DNA from: an uncultured Lactococcus sp.
GTDB taxonomy: Bacteria > Bacillota > Bacilli > Lactobacillales > Streptococcaceae
Assembly (NCBI RefSeq): GCF_934191625.1
Contig: NZ_CAKPUG010000002.1
Location: 186,001-250,000 of the forward strand
Direction: 5' to 3'
DNA: 64,000 nucleotides
Shown: piece by piece, positions 60,276 to 64,000 of the stretch
Numbering within the stretch: position 1 is the stretch's first letter
Layout: each line of letters opens with the position of its first letter
The notes under the pieces: generated by a model
What the model was told of the DNA's origin: nothing
Database searches by the model: none
The model's input: only the letters and a program-made list of their open reading frames with translations
Position numbers and translations under genes: made by a program

Positions 60276-60302
60276 AAGGCCTTCACTGATTGTGATAGCC
60301 TT
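60276..60302 (-). terminator. Peptidoglycan hydrolase terminator
   Basis: AAGGCTATCAC / GTGAAGGCCTT with one mismatch, five-base loop, T5 on the minus strand. Confidence 0.8.
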
Positions 60303-60354
60303 GGATGTCTAATCTTAGTTAAGCACTCCAGGAATCGAATATAAATCGTTCCTA

Positions 60355-60936
60355 TTAGTTATAAACAACCCAGCTTCCTGCAGGGAGTTTACTTGCCATT
60401 TCGATTTGTTCAGCAAGAGTCATGCCAGCGTATTCACCGTGACCTAGCAATTGGAATGCACCGTATGCACCTGAACTTGCATTTGCAACATCTGCACGTC
60501 CATTGGACTCATGTTGAATAATATATGCCCATTCGCTTGCAGAATAACCTGCTGCATTGGCAGTATTAGAAACCATATAGTTGGCAAGGGCTTCAATATT
60601 TACTTGACCAGAAGTTTGACCTAAGTCAAGTCCTGATACAGTTTGTGCTACTTTAGATTTAGCAGGTTGTGTTTCAACTTTTTTGGCTGCTGTAGGAGTT
60701 GCTGTAGCTTTTCCTAACAAAATGTTGTTAACTTCTGTTTGTACGGCTTCAAAATCAAAACCTTTGTTTGTCAACATTGTGACACGATCTTGACCTGTAC
60801 CGTAGTTACCGTTAATAACTTCTATTGCAACATCATGTGTAGTTTGTTTTGGTGTGTCTGCGTGAGCCATACCAGTACCCATAAACATGAATGAAGCAAT
60901 TACACCAGTTGAAATAGCAACTTTACTGAATTTCAT
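60355..60936 (-). CDS. Secreted peptidoglycan hydrolase, Cpl-7 domain plus transglycosylase-like domain
   Basis: 193-aa secreted protein. Signal peptide with AHA-D cleavage near residue 26; a Cpl-7 (CW_7) cell-wall-binding repeat (about 33-76; VAIEVINGNYGTGQDR and GFDFEAVQTEVNNIL); a short linker; then a lysozyme-like transglycosylase domain (about 125-193) with the candidate catalytic glutamate in IIQHESNGRADV and the C-terminal GSWVVYN common in APF/SceD-type enzymes. Preferred codons suggest strong expression. It is preceded by a roughly 300-base structured leader. Confidence 0.87.
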   Translation of the reverse strand: MKFSKVAISTGVIASFMFMGTGMAHADTPKQTTHDVAIEVINGNYGTGQDRVTMLTNKGFDFEAVQTEVNNILLGKATATPTAAKKVETQPAKSKVAQTVSGLDLGQTSGQVNIEALANYMVSNTANAAGYSASEWAYIIQHESNGRADVANASSGAYGAFQLLGHGEYAGMTLAEQIEMASKLPAGSWVVYN

Positions 60937-61233
60937 TTAGACCTTTCAATTTCGCCACTAAGAATATTCCATAGAGTTAAAGCTCAATTACGAACCCCCG
61001 TATATACTCTATCATCATGGTTACTTCCCATACACATCATAAAGTCCTGAACGCTTGTGTAGGATTACCGTCAGCAGTTTAACGTCATTGCACGCTATGG
61101 ACGTTTGTTATAAAGAACCTTCAAATTTCAGCTACTCGCGAAATTACTAATCTTTAAAAGCTCCCAGTTTAAAATATATAAGTTCACTCAGAAAAAATGA
61201 ATTTTTGAAAATCAATTTCATTTCTTTCATGAG
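60937..61233 (-). ncRNA. Long structured 5' leader of the hydrolase gene
   Basis: Four perfect stems can be read on the minus strand: AATTTC/GAAATT (61145-61124), AACGTC/GACGTT (61105-61081), TACACA/TGTGTA (61061-61031) and ATAGAGT/ACTCTAT (61012-60971), the last enclosing TACG/CGTA. The segment is more GC-rich than the flanks and has no ORF. No known riboswitch class is recognised. Confidence 0.6.
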
Positions 61234-61245
61234 GGACTCATTATA
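61229..61245 (-). promoter_or_regulatory. Likely hydrolase promoter with inverted repeat
   Basis: TATAAT (61245-61240) followed at once by ATGAG-TCC-CTCAT (61241-61229). Upstream lie three near-repeats of CTTAAC (61251-61268) instead of a clear -35. Confidence 0.5.
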
Positions 61246-61572
61246 TGTTCTTTACCTTAACCTTAACTTAAAATAAATAAATAAAAAAAGAAAGCGAAAA
61301 CAATTGTAAACAAAATATTCAGAAAAATTATTATATAAAAAATAAAAAAATATTTAATGAAAACGCCTATTTAATGCACTTCTTGTTTAACAAGAAAATT
61401 ATGGGGCCATTTTTGTATTTAAATACATTAAAAATTTTTGCTAATAAAATTAAGTAATTTTTTCAATCTTTTTAGTTTCAGTTAAGATAACAGCTTTTCA
61501 CAACTTTTTCTTAGTAAAAATTAAGGAGAAATCATTCATGTTTTCATTCTTTTATTTCCATATGTATTATCC
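61246..61572. other. AT-rich non-coding stretch
   Basis: No convincing gene. AAGAAAGCGAAAACAA (61288-61303) is a cre-like sequence with two mismatches. A 12-codon frame with a good AAGGAG site (61538-61576, plus strand) begins here, but is too short to judge. Confidence 0.4.
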
Positions 61573-61752
61573 TTAAATATCAAACCATAAATACTCTTGT
61601 CTACCGTATTTATTGATGTTTAAAGGAATATATTTTGACGGATTCTTTTTGTATTGTGAGAGACAATTAATAGAAATGGTCTCTCCCTTTCCTCCTTGTT
61701 TGACTGTTTTTCTTAAAATACCGCTGGCCGTATTTATTTTAATCTTGAACAA
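61573..61752 (-). pseudogene. Remnant of a protein-coding gene (C-terminal part)
   Basis: 59 codons from a TTG (73 open codons in all) reading protein-like sequence: GILRKTVKQGGKGETISINC and NINKYGRQEYLWFDI before the stop. No ribosome site or ATG. The same frame continues upstream through two stops to an ATG at 61902, so this looks like the decayed end of a longer gene. Family not recognised. Confidence 0.4.
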
Positions 61753-61929
61753 ATTATTACGAGAGCTATTCTCATAATAGTACGTATTTTCTTTCTAATG
61801 ACGTTTTTACTTGTTTTTATGCATCTGGTTTATTTTATTTGCTAAATATGTTTTAAGGATAGAATGATAGCCAATAATGCCTAACATTACTTTATGTGAC
61901 ATTATGGTTACTTTTTTATCAATTCTATA

Positions 61930-62024
61930 GAAAAACTCCACATCTGCGGGCAAAGAACCAAAGCACAGATATGGAGCAATCAAATAAAGGTGTATACTGA
62001 AATAAAGGATCCAGTATTAACCTT
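61930..62024 (-). ncRNA. Candidate small RNA of about 95 nt
   Basis: A promoter at 62058-62031 and a strong terminator (CTCCATATCTG / CAGATGTGGAG, one G-U pair, then T5; 61975-61936) delimit a short transcript with no ribosome site or ORF of note. Confidence 0.6.
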
Positions 62025-62030
62025 ATCTTT

Positions 62031-62058
62031 ATTATAGCATCAAAGTAAGCGTTAACAA
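62031..62058 (-). promoter_or_regulatory. Small RNA promoter overlapping a cre site
   Basis: TTGTTA (62058-62053), 16-bp spacer, TATAAT (62036-62031). TTGTTAACGCTTACTT, read on the minus strand from the -35, matches the lactococcal cre consensus WTGWAARCGYWWWCWW with one mismatch, so CcpA would repress it. Confidence 0.6.
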
Positions 62059-62299
62059 AGAGTATTGCAATAACCTTTACAACCATGAGCAAAGTAAAAA
62101 TCCTCCTATGGAGAAAGGAGGACATCAAGGTATATCCACGAACGGGATATTTATTATGAAAAATCAAAATTATACTAGGGTTTGAATATAATTAAGACAT
62201 TAACAATTTTAGCATTGTCTCCCTGAAAATAAAAATAATAATCAAGGAAGTTTAGAATACTAAAACTTCTCAAAAATTGATTTGGCACAACAAAACAAA

Positions 62300-62329
62300 A
62301 AACAGCTCAACCAAAACGGTTAGAGCTGC
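62300..62329 (-). terminator. potD terminator
   Basis: GCAGCTCTAACC / GGTTGAGCTGTT stem with a short loop, then T6 on the minus strand, a few bases after the potD stop. Confidence 0.85.
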
Positions 62330-62331
62330 TT

Positions 62332-63399
62332 TTATTTATTCATCTTAAACTGAAGATACAAATCATTATAAACACCTGTCCAATATGGACTGAGGTTAAC
62401 ATAAGCTTCATCTTCTTTTATCAGAGCTTCGTCAGGATAATAAGACTTGTCTTCACGAACTTCTGCAGGCAAGAGCGCTTCTGCTTTAACGTTAGGTGTG
62501 GAATAGCCAACATATTCGGCATTAGCTGCTGCATTTTCTGGTTCTTGCATGAAGTTGATAAAGGCATAGGCCGCCTTCGTGTTTTTACCTGTTTTTGGGA
62601 TAGCCAAGTTATCATACCAAATATTTGTTCGAGCAGGGACTACATAGTGTAAGTGTTCATTGCTTGAAGTCATTTCAGAAGCTTGTCCACTATAAACGAC
62701 AGATAACGGTGTTTCGTTATTAATCATATAACTCATGATTTCGTCACCGAGAATAGCTTTAACATTGGGTGTGAGCTGTAGGAGCTTGTCATAAGCACGA
62801 TCAATCTCTGACTGGTTCGTCGTATTCACAGAGCTTCCTGTAGCGATTAAGCCCATCCCCATCACATCTCGACTGCTGTCGGTGAGGAGGATCGAATTTT
62901 TGTAGTCTTTAGACCAAAGGTCTTCCCATTTTGTGGGTGGATGAGTGATGTATTTATCATTATATACAATCCCCAAAGTCCCCCAGAAATAAGGCACAGA
63001 GAAAGTATTTTTAGGGTCAAATGCTGCATCCAAGAGCTTCGGATTATCATAATTAAGATTTTTAATCTTGGTGTGATCTAAAGGAAGCAAAAGGCTTTCT
63101 TTGGCCATTTTTTGTACCATATATTCGCTGGGCACGACAATATCGTAAGCGGTACCGCCTTGTTTAACTTTAGAATACATGGCTTCATTAGAATCGAAGG
63201 TTACATAATTGACCTTGTAGCCAGACTCTTCTTCAAACTTCGTAAGGAGCTGCGGATCGATATATTCGCCCCAGTTAAAAATCGTCAAGCTATTGGTAGA
63301 GGTTGAAACACCTGTCGCAGCGGACATACGCCACGCTGTAAAGCCAAGAAGGACAGTAATTGCTAAAATCCCTGACAAGAAATAGATTAATTTTTTCAA
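62332..63399 (-). CDS. potD: Spermidine/putrescine-binding protein PotD
   Basis: 355-aa extracellular polyamine-binding protein of the ABC transporter. N-terminal hydrophobic segment (about 4-24) without a lipobox cysteine, so it is probably held by an uncleaved anchor or released. LTIFNWGEYIDPQLL, YDIVVPSEYMVQKM and IWYDNLAIPKTG carry the family pattern, with aromatic and acidic ligand residues. It follows potC by 15 bases and ends the pot operon. Confidence 0.93.
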   Translation of the reverse strand: MKKLIYFLSGILAITVLLGFTAWRMSAATGVSTSTNSLTIFNWGEYIDPQLLTKFEEESGYKVNYVTFDSNEAMYSKVKQGGTAYDIVVPSEYMVQKMAKESLLLPLDHTKIKNLNYDNPKLLDAAFDPKNTFSVPYFWGTLGIVYNDKYITHPPTKWEDLWSKDYKNSILLTDSSRDVMGMGLIATGSSVNTTNQSEIDRAYDKLLQLTPNVKAILGDEIMSYMINNETPLSVVYSGQASEMTSSNEHLHYVVPARTNIWYDNLAIPKTGKNTKAAYAFINFMQEPENAAANAEYVGYSTPNVKAEALLPAEVREDKSYYPDEALIKEDEAYVNLSPYWTGVYNDLYLQFKMNK

Positions 63400-63414
63400 G
63401 ATAACTGTCCTTTC

Positions 63415-64000
63415 TTAAGTAATATTTGGAGCTTTTCCGGCAGTATCTGATTCTCTCATGATTATATAATACCCTATAACCAGTAAGATTGAGAAGAGAA
63501 ATACAATTGCGGATAGTGCATTGATCTCAAGGGAGATTCCTGCGCGAGCACGTGAATAAATCTCAACAGACATTGTCGTAAAGTCATTTCCTGTGACAAA
63601 GAAGGTAACGGCAAAGTCATCTAAGGAATAAGTGAAGGCCATGAAGAACCCAGCGATGACACCAGGTGTCAAATAGGGCAAAATCACTTCTCTTAATGCT
63701 TGAGACTGCGTTGCTCCCAAATCATAAGCAGCCTCAACTAAAGATTTATCCATTTCTTGGTAAAGTGGCAACACCATCAAGACAACAATCGGAATAGAAA
63801 AGGCGATATGGCTCAACAAAACAGAAGCAAAGCCAAGTTTCATTCCTACTAAGGTAAAGAGAATCAAAAAACTTGCACCAATAACAACGTCAGGTGACAC
63901 AATCAAGACATTGTTTAAGCCTAAGAAAGTCGTCTTGCCCTTAGCCTTCAAATTTTCGATAAACATGGCACCAAAAGTTCCAATAATTGTGGCGATCAAA
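63415..64000 (-). CDS. potC: Spermidine/putrescine permease PotC, 5' end beyond window
   Basis: 195 codons of an ABC permease, entering from the right edge and ending at 63415. The EAA loop reads LVEAAYDLGATQSQALREVILPYLTPG and contacts the ATPase. FMAFTYSLDDFAVTFFVTG is typical of PotC. About four membrane helices are visible; the first part of the protein (roughly 60 residues) is missing. Confidence 0.94.
   Translation of the reverse strand, partial: LIATIIGTFGAMFIENLKAKGKTTFLGLNNVLIVSPDVVIGASFLILFTLVGMKLGFASVLLSHIAFSIPIVVLMVLPLYQEMDKSLVEAAYDLGATQSQALREVILPYLTPGVIAGFFMAFTYSLDDFAVTFFVTGNDFTTMSVEIYSRARAGISLEINALSAIVFLFSILLVIGYYIIMRESDTAGKAPNIT

Noticed and set aside
61538-61576. 12-codon plus-strand frame with AAGGAG nine bases before ATG
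   Set aside because: Too short to support, very aromatic, no promoter or neighbours; left as a note only.
61925-62167. 80-codon minus-strand frame with AGGAGG near a TTG
   Set aside because: It spans the small-RNA promoter and the terminator hairpin, has no family resemblance and implausible composition; the AGGAGG is part of a TCCTCC/GGAGGA hairpin.
1-64000. CRISPR arrays, tRNA, rRNA, IS elements, prophage genes
   Set aside because: None recognised on either strand by reading repeats and gene products.

Overview
The window reads as a low-GC Gram-positive chromosome from the genus Lactococcus or a very close relative. This is inferred from the gene complement (RibU with an FMN riboswitch, pyrE-pyrC behind a PyrR attenuator, bifunctional GshF, several PTS systems, PotC/PotD, rplJ-rplL with an L10 leader), strong AGGAGG ribosome sites, and CcpA, CtsR, CopR and PyrR signals of lactococcal type. 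I see no rRNA, tRNA, CRISPR array, insertion sequence or prophage. Most genes lie on the minus strand. About 62 genes are called; starts were moved to ATG/GTG/TTG codons with a ribosome site where the longest frame was implausible.

Layout. 1-2.5 kb: an edge-truncated SAM methyltransferase behind an 11-codon leader peptide and an RBS-masking hairpin, an MFS exporter, ndk. 2.6-8.5 kb: clpB with a CtsR operator, an Rrf2 regulator and its likely target reductase, a DUF308 membrane protein, a second MFS exporter. 8.6-16.2 kb: gshF, OsmC, an orphan amino-acid binding lipoprotein with an amidase, a GNAT protein, a TMEM175-type channel, and a ring-cleaving dioxygenase with a cop-box-like operator. 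16.3-24 kb: a sugar locus (PTS EIIC, small membrane protein, DUF871/MupG enzyme, BadF-type kinase), an LtaS/GacH-like sulfatase-fold transferase with a 44-aa partner, and a 5'-truncated 6-phospho-beta-glucosidase. 24-31 kb: a duplicated-domain lipoprotein, DsrE, a UvrA-like ATPase, a nucleotidase, rplL/rplJ, ribU. 31-37 kb: a compact c-di-GMP/exopolysaccharide module (GGDEF cyclase, PgaD-like subunit, PgaC-like glycosyltransferase, degenerate EAL protein) with a divergent Rgg regulator. 37-44 kb: guaC, a thioesterase/HAD/membrane trio, comEB with an ArsD-like protein, and a CoA-disulfide reductase/rhodanese pair with a CstR/CsoR-type operator. 44-49 kb: a second DUF871 PTS operon with CcpA sites, an Eis-like acetyltransferase and DUF3284. 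49-60 kb: pyrE-pyrC, ABC-F, an RpiR/MurR regulator, glutathione peroxidase with a PerR-type box, a pseudouridine synthase, mgtE, LapA-like, a P-type ATPase. 60-64 kb: a peptidoglycan hydrolase with a long structured leader, a 1.4-kb AT-rich stretch holding a candidate small RNA and gene remnant, then potD and the end of potC.

Themes. Thiol and oxidative chemistry recurs: GshF, OsmC, glutathione peroxidase, DsrE, CoA-disulfide reductase, rhodanese, ArsD-like, Rrf2. Cell-wall and glycan metabolism recurs in the two DUF871/PTS loci, RpiR regulator, LtaS-like enzyme, Cpl-7 hydrolase and c-di-GMP-linked glycosyltransferase. Many genes carry readable control elements, several of which (methyltransferase attenuator, P-type ATPase leader hairpin, hydrolase leader, cre-controlled small RNA, two apparently leaderless genes) are not ordinary annotation. 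All assignments come from reading the sequence; no database search was run.
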